From a virus: 27,567 nt of DNA. The notes beneath the pieces are model-generated. The model saw only the letters and a program-made list of their open reading frames with translations. It was not told the DNA's origin and searched no databases. The position numbers and the translations under genes were made by a program. This document shows, one piece after another, positions 1 through 8,220 of this stretch; the stretch's first letter is position 1; every line of letters begins with the position of its first letter. The stretch spans positions 1 to 27,567 of IMG/VR virus record IMGVR_UViG_3300021197_000702. One strand, written 5' to 3'.

Positions 1-3
1 TAC

Positions 4-20
4 TAAACAACAGAGATATG
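4..20 (+). promoter_or_regulatory. Start-site leader motif, copy 1 (TAA-ACAACAGAGAT-ATG)
   Basis: The 11 bases ACAACAGAGAT lie directly between a TAA (4-6) and the ATG at 18. The same 11-mer occurs before the ATGs at 27089 and 27310, and one-mismatch copies precede 26536 and 26835. The fixed spacing to the start codon suggests a translation-initiation signal. It is not a classical Shine-Dalgarno site. The TAA would be the stop of the gene cut at the other end of the window if the molecule is circular. Confidence 0.75.
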
Positions 21-299
21 GCATACTATACGGGTGAAGAACTAGAGCAAGATTTGAAACAAACGGTCAAAGAATTAAACCGTCAGTTTACAGATGATTT
101 TACTTATAACTTTTATCTTGACCCAAGGTCAGGACTAGCTGAAATTTATATCGAAAACGAACTTATTTTAATTGATGATCCCGAAGATGTCAAGGACGTT
201 ATTTATGATAACGTAGGTTCAATTATGGATATTTTTGTTACAGAGTTAGGTATGGGCGAGTACAGTTTTCAGGTTATTGTAGAATACAACGAACTATAA
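18..299 (+). CDS. Small acidic protein of unknown function (93 aa)
   Basis: I do not recognise this protein. It has 93 residues with 22 Asp/Glu against 5 Lys/Arg, a net charge near -17. There is no cysteine, no signal peptide and no membrane segment. The middle alternates hydrophobic and polar residues (AEIYIENELILI), which suggests beta strands between acidic helices. The ATG at 18 is fixed by the preceding 11-nt leader. It is probably the last member of the acidic array that begins at 26032 and runs across the window ends, and it lies just upstream of the head protease gene. An early accessory or host-interaction role, such as a DNA-mimic inhibitor, is possible but is inference only. Confidence 0.8.
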   Translation: MAYYTGEELEQDLKQTVKELNRQFTDDFTYNFYLDPRSGLAEIYIENELILIDDPEDVKDVIYDNVGSIMDIFVTELGMGEYSFQVIVEYNEL

Positions 300-303
300 A
301 AAA

Positions 304-1221
304 ATGGAGCGTAAACTTGTTGAACTACTTATTGAAGAAGATTCTACTGCATGGGGAGTAGAAGCAATTAGCCTTGTAAAGTTTCCTGCAATCGAGGAGA
401 ACTTTGTTTTTTTCAGTAAGGATGGCAACACACGCGCAATGAGTTTAGCTGCTGTAGACGAAGACCAACGTACAGTAGTGGGTGCAGCTTTAATTCCTGA
501 CAAGCATATACCTCGAATTGACGAGAACACGGATGAAGAATACGATGTGTACTTCAGTAAGGAAACAGTCAAGTTGGCTAGTGAGTTGTTCTTAAAGCAA
601 AATCGTACAAACGATCACACAAAGGAACATCTTGAAAAAGTAGATGATGTAAGCGTAGTAGAGAGTTGGATTGTAGAAGACCCTGAACTAGACAAGAGCA
701 AGGTTTACGGTTTCGCAGTACCTGAAGGAACATGGATGGTAAAGCTACAGGTAGCCAACGATGAAGTGTGGACTGAGATTAAGGACGGAAAACTTCGAGG
801 GTTAAGTATTGAAGGTTACTTTTCAGATAAAGTAGAAGAAATGAGTCAGTCACTATCTATGAAGAAAGTATTTAAAAAGTTGTGGTTTGCTGTAAAGCGC
901 AAATTCTATCAGGAAGTAACCCTGTCACAAGGGTTTACCATTGCTACTGAAGACGAGAATATGACAGCAGGTAGCACAGTATTTAAGATTGATGACGAGG
1001 GATTGCCTACCGAATTAGCAAACGGTAAATACACAACTGAAGGGGGCGTAGAGTTAGAGGTGTACGAAGGTGTATTAACTGAATACAACGGTGAGGTAAA
1101 GGCTGTAGAAGACGAGGTAGAAGAAGAGAATGTAGAAATGGATAAAGTAGAATTGAACCAAAGAAAAGTGAAGTTCTATACAGCGTATCTAAAGCGTAAA
1201 TACTATAACACTTACGGATGA
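304..1221 (+). CDS. Prohead maturation protease, XkdF-like
   Basis: Likely the serine protease that trims scaffold and capsid in the immature head. The core at about residues 56-175 carries the marks of XkdF-type proteases as I know them from Bacteroidota phages: GAALIPDKHIPRID (60-73), YDVYFSKET (80-88), a histidine cluster HTKEH (105-109), VVESWIVEDPELDKSK (118-133), GTWMV (142-146) and LRGLSIEGYF (164-173). His109 and Ser168 are the probable catalytic pair. The C-terminal part (about 180-305) is charged and may be a scaffold-like or targeting segment. The length of 305 aa suits the family. The start follows an A-rich stretch five bases after the previous stop, and the end overlaps the next gene by ATGA. 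It opens the head operon with scaffold and capsid downstream. Confidence 0.85.
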   Translation: MERKLVELLIEEDSTAWGVEAISLVKFPAIEENFVFFSKDGNTRAMSLAAVDEDQRTVVGAALIPDKHIPRIDENTDEEYDVYFSKETVKLASELFLKQNRTNDHTKEHLEKVDDVSVVESWIVEDPELDKSKVYGFAVPEGTWMVKLQVANDEVWTEIKDGKLRGLSIEGYFSDKVEEMSQSLSMKKVFKKLWFAVKRKFYQEVTLSQGFTIATEDENMTAGSTVFKIDDEGLPTELANGKYTTEGGVELEVYEGVLTEYNGEVKAVEDEVEEENVEMDKVELNQRKVKFYTAYLKRKYYNTYG

Positions 1222-1484
1222 ATCCATTAATAAACAGGGTTTGGTCTACATGGACAAACAGCAGTCAGCAGGAGTTGCTAGAAATGCTGCGTGAGTTTCG
1301 ACTAGATTATATTTTTGATGACAGCTTTTTGCATGGTTTAGACATTATAGAAGAAGCTATCCTAGAAGAAAACTATGAACGCGCAATGATCATATTCCAA
1401 GAGATGAAACCCTCAGGTGTTTTTATGCCAAGGGATTTTGATTTGTTCATGGAGATATTAGACGAAGCCAACTATGGGTATTAA
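1218..1484 (+). CDS. Hypothetical protein in head module (88 aa)
   Basis: Not recognised. This 88-residue, largely helical, acidic protein has Trp near its N-terminus and a C-terminal MEILDEANYGY. There is no cysteine cluster and no membrane segment. It overlaps the protease stop by ATGA, so it is probably translated by coupling, and it precedes the scaffold-like gene. The position between protease and scaffold suggests a head-assembly role, but nothing in the sequence proves it. Confidence 0.7.
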   Translation: MNPLINRVWSTWTNSSQQELLEMLREFRLDYIFDDSFLHGLDIIEEAILEENYERAMIIFQEMKPSGVFMPRDFDLFMEILDEANYGY

Positions 1485-1506
1485 CAACCAACATATATTT
1501 AAAAAA

Positions 1507-2031
1507 ATGCGTAAGAAAAAATTCGCAGAAGACGAGGTAGTAGTTGAAGAAGAAACTACCGTGACTGAAGAAACCGTGGAAGAAAGCCCCGACTCCCACG
1601 ATCAATTTGTATCAATTTTAGTTGACATGGGGCTGTCAGCAGAACAAGCTGAAGCTGTGCATACGATGGCTATGGATTTAATCGATGCAGGCGAAGGCGA
1701 AGAAACCACTGAAGAAGTGAAAGAAGAAGTAAAAGTCGAGGCTTCACGCCAACGACGAAACCGACGAAGCCGACGAGCAGAATTTTCTCGTGGGCGTTCA
1801 GCACGACCAGATCGTCGTGAACTGTCCGCTGAGGACAAGATGGAACAACGATTGAACCGCTTGGAGCGTTCGAACCGTGCTTTGCGTAGTCAGCTACGCG
1901 AGTTTGGAGCAGCACCTGCTGCCCGTGGAGTACGAACTGCCCCTACCGAGTTGAGCCAATCGACAGTTAAACGTAACATTCCCAAAGGAACATCTGCTGC
2001 TTTGGATATGATTAATAATTATCAAGCATGA
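1507..2031 (+). CDS. Scaffold-like head assembly protein
   Basis: Probable scaffolding protein that shapes the procapsid and is later removed by the upstream protease. It has 174 residues from this start. A highly acidic N-terminal third (runs of Glu/Val/Thr to about residue 80) is followed by an Arg-rich segment (RQRRNRRSRR), a coiled-coil stretch (EQRLNRLERSNRALRSQL) and a polar C-terminal tail ending ALDMINNYQA. Low complexity, strong charge segregation and a coiled coil directly before the capsid gene are typical of siphovirus scaffolds. I prefer the ATG at 1507, which follows seven A bases. An in-frame ATG at 1474 would overlap the upstream gene and add MGINNQHIFKK. The function is inferred from composition and position. 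Confidence 0.7.
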   Translation: MRKKKFAEDEVVVEEETTVTEETVEESPDSHDQFVSILVDMGLSAEQAEAVHTMAMDLIDAGEGEETTEEVKEEVKVEASRQRRNRRSRRAEFSRGRSARPDRRELSAEDKMEQRLNRLERSNRALRSQLREFGAAPAARGVRTAPTELSQSTVKRNIPKGTSAALDMINNYQA

Positions 2032-3074
2032 GTCGACAATTAACACGACAACGACGAGCCTTTGCTGCTCCTAATGTAAGCCCTACTACTACGTATGCAG
2101 GTGTACACGCAGCACCGTTTGTAGCACCTGCCCTTAAATTGGCAGATACTTTGCAAAAAGGATTTGTTCGTCAAATTGACGGCATCCAAAGCAAGGCTGT
2201 AATTTCTAGCTTGTCATCTACGGGCGTAATTCAACCTGCAAACTGTGATTGGAACAGCAATGATTCCTTGACACTTGGTGAGCGAGTATTGGAACTTAAT
2301 GATATGGCAGTAATGGAGGCTTTGTGCCGTGGTACATTGCTCCCAACATGGGCAGGTATGACGGGCGCACGGGAAACTATGACAGCAGGATCACCTGAAT
2401 TTGTAAACTTTAGCCTTGCTACAGTTGCAGGATATGCAGCACAAGGCGTAGAGAATACAATTTGGACAGGTATTACTGATGGCGCAGCAGTACCTGCTTC
2501 CATTGCAAAAGGATTCTTAGGCAACGATGCGACTTTTGATAACGCAAGCTATTCATCATCTATTCTTGGCACAGGGGGTATCGTAAATGAAGCCACTGTA
2601 GGTGCTACAGGATTTGATGGTGCAGATAGTACAATTGTAGGAGCGACAGGTGCGTTCAATGTAGTTTATGAAAATGCTTTGGCTAATTGCCCTGCCGTAT
2701 TGAACAAGACTGATGTTGCATACTACTGCTCACCAAAAACGGCAGGCGCGTATATGCTCGGTCTTGCCATTTCAGGAGCGCATCAAGGTGTGAATATGCA
2801 ATCTACAGACCAAGCGTTTGACACATTGCAATACCTCGGTATTCCAATTCACGTATGCCCCGGTATGCCTGATGATGCTTTGGTTTTGACGTATGAGTCT
2901 AACTTGGTAGTTGGTTCAAACTTGAACACAGACTACACTACGGCTCAGTATATTGATGCTTGGCAGTATGATGGTTCAGACAACATTAAAATTGCTATGC
3001 GATTTGGACTTGGTATGCAAGTAGGCATTCCTAGTGATGTAGTCGTTGGAGCATTCGCAGCAATCTTTAATTAA
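2028..3074 (+). CDS. Major capsid protein (HK97-fold candidate)
   Basis: Likely the main shell protein. It has 348 residues and sits right after the protease and scaffold-like genes, with an ATGA overlap, as in HK97-like heads. An Arg-rich N-terminus (SRQLTRQRRAF) is followed by a long Ala/Gly/Thr-rich body. The C-terminal half has typical capsid-like elements: a middle helix around PKTAGAYMLGLAISGAH, GIPIHVCPGMPDD, and a final beta strand IAMRFGLGMQVG near the end. No other protein in the window has the size, composition and position of a capsid. The HK97 fold itself is inferred from family practice, not from a recognised diagnostic motif. Expression is expected to be high, and the gene lies before the terminator at 3675. 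Confidence 0.8.
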   Translation: MSRQLTRQRRAFAAPNVSPTTTYAGVHAAPFVAPALKLADTLQKGFVRQIDGIQSKAVISSLSSTGVIQPANCDWNSNDSLTLGERVLELNDMAVMEALCRGTLLPTWAGMTGARETMTAGSPEFVNFSLATVAGYAAQGVENTIWTGITDGAAVPASIAKGFLGNDATFDNASYSSSILGTGGIVNEATVGATGFDGADSTIVGATGAFNVVYENALANCPAVLNKTDVAYYCSPKTAGAYMLGLAISGAHQGVNMQSTDQAFDTLQYLGIPIHVCPGMPDDALVLTYESNLVVGSNLNTDYTTAQYIDAWQYDGSDNIKIAMRFGLGMQVGIPSDVVVGAFAAIFN

Positions 3075-3084
3075 TTAGTGCAAG

Positions 3085-3648
3085 ATGTCTTGCGAAATTT
3101 CAAGCGGACGAGTAGTCGATTGTAAAGATCAAATTGGCGGTATCAGTAAAGTTTTTATTGCAGAACAATTTACTAGCTTGCCTAATCAAACTGAATGGGC
3201 TGAAAGTGGTGATGTAGTTACTGCTGTTGCAACATCAGGTGTAGGCACTGATTTGACTTTTTTTCAATTTGACGTTCGCCCCGAAACTAGTTCTATGACG
3301 GTCACTTATGCAAGTGATCCTGCCAATGGGACTACGTTTTTCGAGCAAGCATTATCTTTAACATTCCAAAAGTTGGATTCTACAGATATTGCTGATATAC
3401 GTTTGCTGTGCCAAGGGCGTCCTAACATTTGGGTTGAAGACAACAACTCTAATGTATGGTTGCTAGGTGCAGAATTTGGATGTAACGTGACGGGGGGTAA
3501 CCTTGTTACAGGTACATCCTTTGCAGATTTAACTGGCTATACTATCGACTTTTCAGGTCGTGAACCTAACCCTGTATTTCTTGCCGCAGCACCTGCTGCT
3601 GGTGGTGATGTATTATCAGGCGTAACGGGTGCAGTTATAGGATCGTAA
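3085..3648 (+). CDS. Tail tube (major tail) protein
   Basis: Likely the subunit of the tail tube. The 187-residue protein has the layout I know from flavobacterial phage tube proteins: an N-terminal CKDQIGGISKVFIAEQF (residues 13-29), a beta-rich middle with GTTFFEQALSLTFQKLD, then IWVEDNNSNVWLLGAEFG followed by TGTSFADLTGYTIDFSGREP. The last motif, a strand pair ending a Gly-rich loop, is characteristic. It directly follows the capsid gene with a short gap and precedes a strong terminator, so capsid and tube, the two most abundant virion proteins, share the highly expressed transcript. It is unusual that the tube gene is far from the tape measure (24109). Confidence 0.75.
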   Translation: MSCEISSGRVVDCKDQIGGISKVFIAEQFTSLPNQTEWAESGDVVTAVATSGVGTDLTFFQFDVRPETSSMTVTYASDPANGTTFFEQALSLTFQKLDSTDIADIRLLCQGRPNIWVEDNNSNVWLLGAEFGCNVTGGNLVTGTSFADLTGYTIDFSGREPNPVFLAAAPAAGGDVLSGVTGAVIGS

Positions 3649-3674
3649 TAAATTTGTTTGTGGGTTAGATAGAA

Positions 3675-3710
3675 GGGGGGGAAGGTTCTGCTTTGCCTTC
3701 CCCCTTTTTT
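3675..3710 (+). terminator. Rho-independent terminator after capsid/tail tube genes
   Basis: A nine-pair stem GGGGGAAGG (3677-3685) / CCTTCCCCC (3696-3704) with a 10-base loop is followed by six T (3705-3710). Two additional G at 3675-3676 may pair weakly with the first T. It lies 26 bases after the tail-tube stop and 17 bases before the next start, so it probably reduces rather than abolishes transcription of the portal segment, because I see no convincing promoter after it. Confidence 0.9.
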
Positions 3711-3727
3711 AATGAAAAAGAAAGAAG

Positions 3728-4090
3728 ATGATACAGCTTACTAATAGTACGGGTTACCAATCATTCTATCTAAAACTAGATGGCTATGATACGACTGCTA
3801 TAACTCCCGTTCGAGTTACGATGGTAAATCAATTAACTAGTAAGTCAACAAATTTTGGATCAGTTACACCTACGGCAGCTAACGGTAGGTATACTACAAT
3901 ACAAATCCAAGTAGCATCTACTCCTAAACTTGTAGAAGGTTTGTATTTATTAAAAGTAAAAAACAGCGGAAACAATGTAACTTACGCTACACGACTTGCA
4001 TTTGTTTCTAGCACACCTGCGTTTAAAGAATCCACATATACACCTTATGGAGAAGAAGACGGAAACGCTTATAACGTATATGCCCCATGA
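3728..4090 (+). CDS. Small beta-rich structural-region protein (120 aa)
   Basis: No firm family. The 120-residue protein alternates hydrophobic and polar residues in a pattern of strands (YQSFYLKLDGYD, YTTIQIQVAS, GLYLLKVKNSG, YATRLAFVSS) and ends in a Tyr-rich tail TYTPYGEEDGNAYNVYAP. I recall similar small proteins beside portal genes in flavobacterial phages, with a G-x-Y/L core and a final T-Y-x-x-Y segment. It overlaps the portal start by ATGA. It may be a minor head decoration or a tail protein. The start is the ATG after a purine-rich leader just downstream of the terminator. Confidence 0.65.
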   Translation: MIQLTNSTGYQSFYLKLDGYDTTAITPVRVTMVNQLTSKSTNFGSVTPTAANGRYTTIQIQVASTPKLVEGLYLLKVKNSGNNVTYATRLAFVSSTPAFKESTYTPYGEEDGNAYNVYAP

Positions 4091-6060
4091 ATAAGCAGAA
4101 CTTTTCGGTTATAGAGTATCAATCACCTTTGCTTCCTATTTTTAAGGAAAGCCAAAACAAGTTGTGGATTGATATGGGCGCGGACAACCTATACCCACAC
4201 TACCTAGAAGAACTGTATGCTAGTTCTAGTATGCACGGTGCAATCATTAAAGGCGTAAGCGAAATGATTTATGGGGAAGGCTTGAATGCCATTTCCAAAG
4301 ATCAACACGTCGAACAATGGTTAAAGGTTAATTCTATTTTTGGTGATGGAACGTGTTTAAAGAAAGCAGCCTTTGACCTAAAGCTGTACGGTCAATGCTA
4401 CTTAAATATAATTTGGTCACAAGACAGGACTACAGTAAGTCGAGTGCATCATTTGCCTGCTGCAACTATGCGATGCGGTATAGCAGATGATGAAGATAAA
4501 GTGCCTCTATTCTACCACAAAAAAGATTGGGCAAAGCAACAAGAAGAGCCGTTAGTCATTCCTGCGTATGACACAAACGATCGAGCAGCAGCATCACAGT
4601 GTTTGCATATTAAAATGTATTCGCCACTTTCGTTTTATTACGGGGCGAGCGATTATGAGTCAGGAACGGCATACGCACAGATAGAGGCAGACTTGGCAGC
4701 TTACCATCTTTCTTCGATAAACCAAGGATTTTTTCCCTCAACTATCATGAACTTCAATTCGGGCGTACCGACAGAAGAAGAACGTGCTGAACTAGAAAGG
4801 TTGGTTTACAATAAGTTTGGAGGGGCAACAAACGCAGGGAAAATCTTGATGACGTTTAATGACTCACAAGACACAGCACCCACAATTGAAAGTTTTAATT
4901 TATCTGATGCACATCAGGTATTTGATTACCTGAGTACAGAGTGCAGTAAAAAAGTATTGTCAGCGCATAGAGTTACAAGCCCGTTGTTGTTTGGCTTGCG
5001 CGATACAGGAGGTGGTTTTGGAAACAATGCCGACGAGATGAAAGAATCGTATGACTTGTTTTACAATACAGTTGTACTTCCTTTTCAACGTCTATTGCTT
5101 GATGGTTTAAGACCTGTTTTTGCAGCAAGTAACATTACGCTTGAATTGTACTTTACACCTATGAAGCCTGCATCATTTGTAGAGGTAGACAATTTGTTTG
5201 ACCCTGTACGAGCAGGTGACACTTCAGATAAAGACGCTAGTTACAACGGAGCGCAAATTTCAAGTGCTGTTGACGTGTTAGTTAAAGTGCAAGAAGGCTT
5301 AATTACTACCGATCAAGCTAAGGTGTTCTTGGTGCAGATGTTGCAATTTACACCTGAAGTAGCAGATGCTTTGTTTGTGGAAGGCGTAGACGCAATTACG
5401 AAAGTACAAGAAGAAGAGGTTCAGGAAGAAGCAATTGCAGAAACGCAGTTAAAAAAAAAAGATAGCGAATTACAAAAGCGTATGCGAGCAATAGACGCTA
5501 GGCTTGGAGATGATTTCTATTACGTAAAATCTGAGTTAGTCGAAGATGATTATCTTGATGAAATGCTACACGCTAAGAAGCATTTGTTTTATGCTGAATA
5601 CTCAAATGTAGAAGATGTTTCTGATTACGGAGATGTAATTGGAAAAGATGACTACTTGTTTGCCGTAAGGTATCGATACGCAGAAACAGCCACAACGCCT
5701 GCACAGAGTAACGAAAGCAGGGACTATTGTGTAGAGATGATGGAACTTTCAGATGATGGGGTTATCTATCGCTACGAAGACATACAAGATATGTATTATG
5801 AAAACCCTGAATTTAATCATCCCGGCACTTCAGGTTTTGACAAGTTTACTCTAAAAGGCGGTATCTACTGTAGGCACGGATGGCAAAGAGAAATCTTTAT
5901 TTACGCTCCTGACGGAGAGCCAAAAGAAATGGAGATGATAGAAATAGAGGGCAATTGGGATGATGTAATGCGTAGGGTTGGCAATAACCCTGACGTAGTA
6001 CAAAAGGGAGAAGAATACACAGCACCTATTGATATGCCTAATAGGGGCGCATATAACTAA
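4087..6060 (+). CDS. Portal protein with C-terminal Cys/His domain
   Basis: Forms the dodecameric DNA channel at the head vertex. Residues 1 to about 430 look like a phage portal: NLYPHYLEELYASSSMHGAI near the start, LKLYGQCYLNIIW, a central HLPAATMRC, and the segment KVLSAHRVTSPLLFGLRDTG followed by GNNADEMKESYDLF, which fits the crown/clip-to-wing region of Bacteroidota phage portals. An acidic linker (about 430-480) leads to an extra domain. It contains SRDYC (544-548), IYRYEDIQDM, KGGIYCRHGW (Cys595-Arg-His597) and a final DMPNRGAYN. That pattern resembles the C-terminal part of MuF-type minor head proteins. The length of 657 aa is large for a portal and agrees with a fusion. It overlaps the upstream gene by ATGA. 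Confidence 0.8.
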   Translation: MNKQNFSVIEYQSPLLPIFKESQNKLWIDMGADNLYPHYLEELYASSSMHGAIIKGVSEMIYGEGLNAISKDQHVEQWLKVNSIFGDGTCLKKAAFDLKLYGQCYLNIIWSQDRTTVSRVHHLPAATMRCGIADDEDKVPLFYHKKDWAKQQEEPLVIPAYDTNDRAAASQCLHIKMYSPLSFYYGASDYESGTAYAQIEADLAAYHLSSINQGFFPSTIMNFNSGVPTEEERAELERLVYNKFGGATNAGKILMTFNDSQDTAPTIESFNLSDAHQVFDYLSTECSKKVLSAHRVTSPLLFGLRDTGGGFGNNADEMKESYDLFYNTVVLPFQRLLLDGLRPVFAASNITLELYFTPMKPASFVEVDNLFDPVRAGDTSDKDASYNGAQISSAVDVLVKVQEGLITTDQAKVFLVQMLQFTPEVADALFVEGVDAITKVQEEEVQEEAIAETQLKKKDSELQKRMRAIDARLGDDFYYVKSELVEDDYLDEMLHAKKHLFYAEYSNVEDVSDYGDVIGKDDYLFAVRYRYAETATTPAQSNESRDYCVEMMELSDDGVIYRYEDIQDMYYENPEFNHPGTSGFDKFTLKGGIYCRHGWQREIFIYAPDGEPKEMEMIEIEGNWDDVMRRVGNNPDVVQKGEEYTAPIDMPNRGAYN

Positions 6061-6065
6061 ACAAC

Positions 6066-6650
6066 ATGGCTACGACACTATATATTAGTTCAAGCAAGCT
6101 AAAGCGTGATACGGCTTTAGGAAGCACAGTTGATGACAACCTGTTACAGCCTTACATTAAGATTGCTCAGGACAGATGGATTCTACCTGCTTTAGGCACA
6201 GAACTAGAAACCAAAATTAGCGCATTGATTGATGCAGGAACAGTGGCAGACGCAGGTAATGAAGCCTACGCAACCTTGTTAAATGATTACATACAGCCGT
6301 GTTTAGTGCAACTTGCATTTACAGAAGTTGCCTATGTAGTTCGTATGAAGTTTGCAAACAATAGCGTAGTAGTCAACGGATCAGAACAAGGTTCTGCTGC
6401 AAGTCTGACGGATATTAAAGTTGTAGTAGAGCAGTCGAATGAAATCGGTATGTTTTACCGTCAGCGTATGATTACGTACCTTCAGTTTAACAGCGGTTCA
6501 TTTCCTGAATACACAACTAACACAGGTGCTGATCTTTCACCTTCTCAACGTAATTACTTTGGAGGACTCAATGTATACCCACGGATTCCCACTGACAATC
6601 AAATCAAGTCAATTGCAACAGCTTTGGGCATTAGATATTACAACTCGTAA
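6066..6650 (+). CDS. Head-tail connector protein (DUF6712-like)
   Basis: Likely the adaptor that sits under the portal. The 194-residue protein carries a pattern I associate with DUF6712-type head-tail connectors of Bacteroidota phages: DDNLLQPYIKIAQDRWILPA (residues 23-42), LGTELETKI, then YATLLNDYIQPCLVQLAFTE and YVVRMKFANNSVVV. The all-helical N-terminal two-thirds agrees with gp6-like adaptors. It starts five bases after the portal stop behind AAACAAC, and the portal neighbour supports the role. The family assignment is from memory. Confidence 0.7.
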   Translation: MATTLYISSSKLKRDTALGSTVDDNLLQPYIKIAQDRWILPALGTELETKISALIDAGTVADAGNEAYATLLNDYIQPCLVQLAFTEVAYVVRMKFANNSVVVNGSEQGSAASLTDIKVVVEQSNEIGMFYRQRMITYLQFNSGSFPEYTTNTGADLSPSQRNYFGGLNVYPRIPTDNQIKSIATALGIRYYNS

Positions 6651-6679
6651 TCATTGGAAACTACAGAAATACTTAGATA

Positions 6680-8218
6680 ATGTCAACGAAAGTAACAGAT
6701 TTAACGCCATTAGTAACGACTGATGATGCAGACGTACTGCACATTGTAGATGTAGGAGATGAAACAGGAGGCACAGCAGGGACAAGTAAAAAGATTACAG
6801 TAAGCAACCTGTTGGCTAGTGCAGGATCAGTTGATTCTGTCAATGGGCAAACGGGTGTTGTGGTTCTTGAAATGAATGATATAGATGATGTAAATGCAAG
6901 CACACCTGCTGACAACATCGTTTTATCATACGACACAGCAACAAGCAAGTATATTGCCGACACAAGACTAACTACACTTTACACCGAGTTTCGTAACGGG
7001 ACTGCTGTTAACGTTTATGCTGACGGAGTTACAGCAACGCAAGGTCGATTAGAGTTAACATCTACAACTGCCAACGTTAAGTCAGGGGTGACGGGCATGA
7101 CTGTTACTGAAACAAGCCCAGGCGATGTACAGTTCGCTGTAGCAACAGGCTCATCGGGTGGCACGGCTTTTACTGCTCTTCATTTAGATGGGACAACAAC
7201 CGCAAGCGAAGCGAACCTCATTGTAAAGCTAGGATGTTTTTTAGCTATAGAAGGGAGTGGTGGCGCACAGGCTAAATTCAGAAGCACTAACTCAGGCAAC
7301 ACGCTTTACAACGTTCCTGCTTCGTCAGGCACTCTAGCTTTAACGTCAGATATTCCATCAGCAGGAATTGCCGCTGTCGTAGATGACACAACACCACAGC
7401 TTGGAGGCAATTTAGATGTTCAAGCCCGTGAGATAGACACGTCAACGACGAACGGAAACATAGTAGTTGCTCCTAATGGAACGGGTGTTTTAGAAGTTAA
7501 GGGTGACACGAACGATGGAGCTATTCAACTTAACTGCAATCAAAACTCACACGGAGTAAAAATTCAATCTCCTCCGCATAGCGCAGCAGCTAGTTACACG
7601 CTTGTTCTTCCTGATGACACAGGTACGAATGGACAGGTTCTGACTACTGATGGCTCAGGCAACTTGTCTTTTACTACCGTAAGCGGAGGAGGAGGAGGAA
7701 CAATTACAGCCGTTACAGGCACAGCACCAATTGTAAGTTCAGGCGGTAACACACCTGCTATTAGCATTACAGCAGCGACAACAAGCGCGGCAGGTTCAAT
7801 GAGTAGTGCTGATAAAACTAAGTTAGACAATGCTACTGCATCATACGAGGAGGACGAGTTAAAGACAGGCATGAACGCTACGATGAACACGAGCGTAAGT
7901 GTTGCGTCAAACAAGATTGTAGATATTATGGGTGATGCTTTAGCTGACACAAGCAACGCCAACAGTAAGAAATTTTTAGGCTTTCACACAGGCAGTAGTG
8001 TTTGTGTTTTGCAAGGCATGGTAGATGCAGTAGCTAGCATAAGCGGAGCATCAGCAGGTAGTCCTTTGTGGATCGGAGCAAGTGGTGCGTTCAGCGCAAC
8101 AGCACCGACAACTACCAACTATTACTCACGAGTAGTTGGTCATTACATAGGTACAGGTCAAGGAGGAGAAGAGTTAGTTTACTTTAATCCTTCCCAAGAT
8201 TGGGTTCAAATTAGTTAA
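6680..8218 (+). CDS. Tail fibre / appendage protein
   Basis: Likely a trimeric tail fibre. The N-terminus VTDLTPLVTTDDADVLHIVD followed by KKITVSNLL is common to fibre-type proteins of marine and flavobacterial phages and probably attaches the fibre. The shaft holds repeated Gly/Thr/Ser-rich strands: SVNGQTGVVVLEMNDIDDV (about 53-71), DDTTPQLGGNLDVQAREID, NGQVLTTDGSGNLSFTTVSG, a run of five Gly, then VTGTAPIVSSGGNTPAISI and AAGSMSSADKTKLD. These modules recur in many unrelated phage fibres. The C-terminal part (about 400-512) is a separate beta-rich domain ending FNPSQDWVQIS. It could contact the receptor, or display the protein encoded just downstream. Confidence 0.75.
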   Translation: MSTKVTDLTPLVTTDDADVLHIVDVGDETGGTAGTSKKITVSNLLASAGSVDSVNGQTGVVVLEMNDIDDVNASTPADNIVLSYDTATSKYIADTRLTTLYTEFRNGTAVNVYADGVTATQGRLELTSTTANVKSGVTGMTVTETSPGDVQFAVATGSSGGTAFTALHLDGTTTASEANLIVKLGCFLAIEGSGGAQAKFRSTNSGNTLYNVPASSGTLALTSDIPSAGIAAVVDDTTPQLGGNLDVQAREIDTSTTNGNIVVAPNGTGVLEVKGDTNDGAIQLNCNQNSHGVKIQSPPHSAAASYTLVLPDDTGTNGQVLTTDGSGNLSFTTVSGGGGGTITAVTGTAPIVSSGGNTPAISITAATTSAAGSMSSADKTKLDNATASYEEDELKTGMNATMNTSVSVASNKIVDIMGDALADTSNANSKKFLGFHTGSSVCVLQGMVDAVASISGASAGSPLWIGASGAFSATAPTTTNYYSRVVGHYIGTGQGGEELVYFNPSQDWVQIS

Positions 8219-8220
8219 TC

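Noticed and set aside
3649-3656. TAAATTTG matching the -7 promoter element
   Set aside because: There is no TTTG at the right distance upstream, and the terminator at 3675 would stop the transcript within about 50 bases. Single matches of this element are expected by chance in AT-rich DNA.
3712-3744. Ten-residue open frame starting before the 3728 gene
   Set aside because: Very short, Lys/Glu-rich and without support; more likely leader sequence. A leader-peptide role cannot be excluded.
6526-6723. 65-codon plus-strand frame overlapping the connector and fibre genes
   Set aside because: It overlaps the end of the well-supported connector gene in another frame and has no recognisable features.
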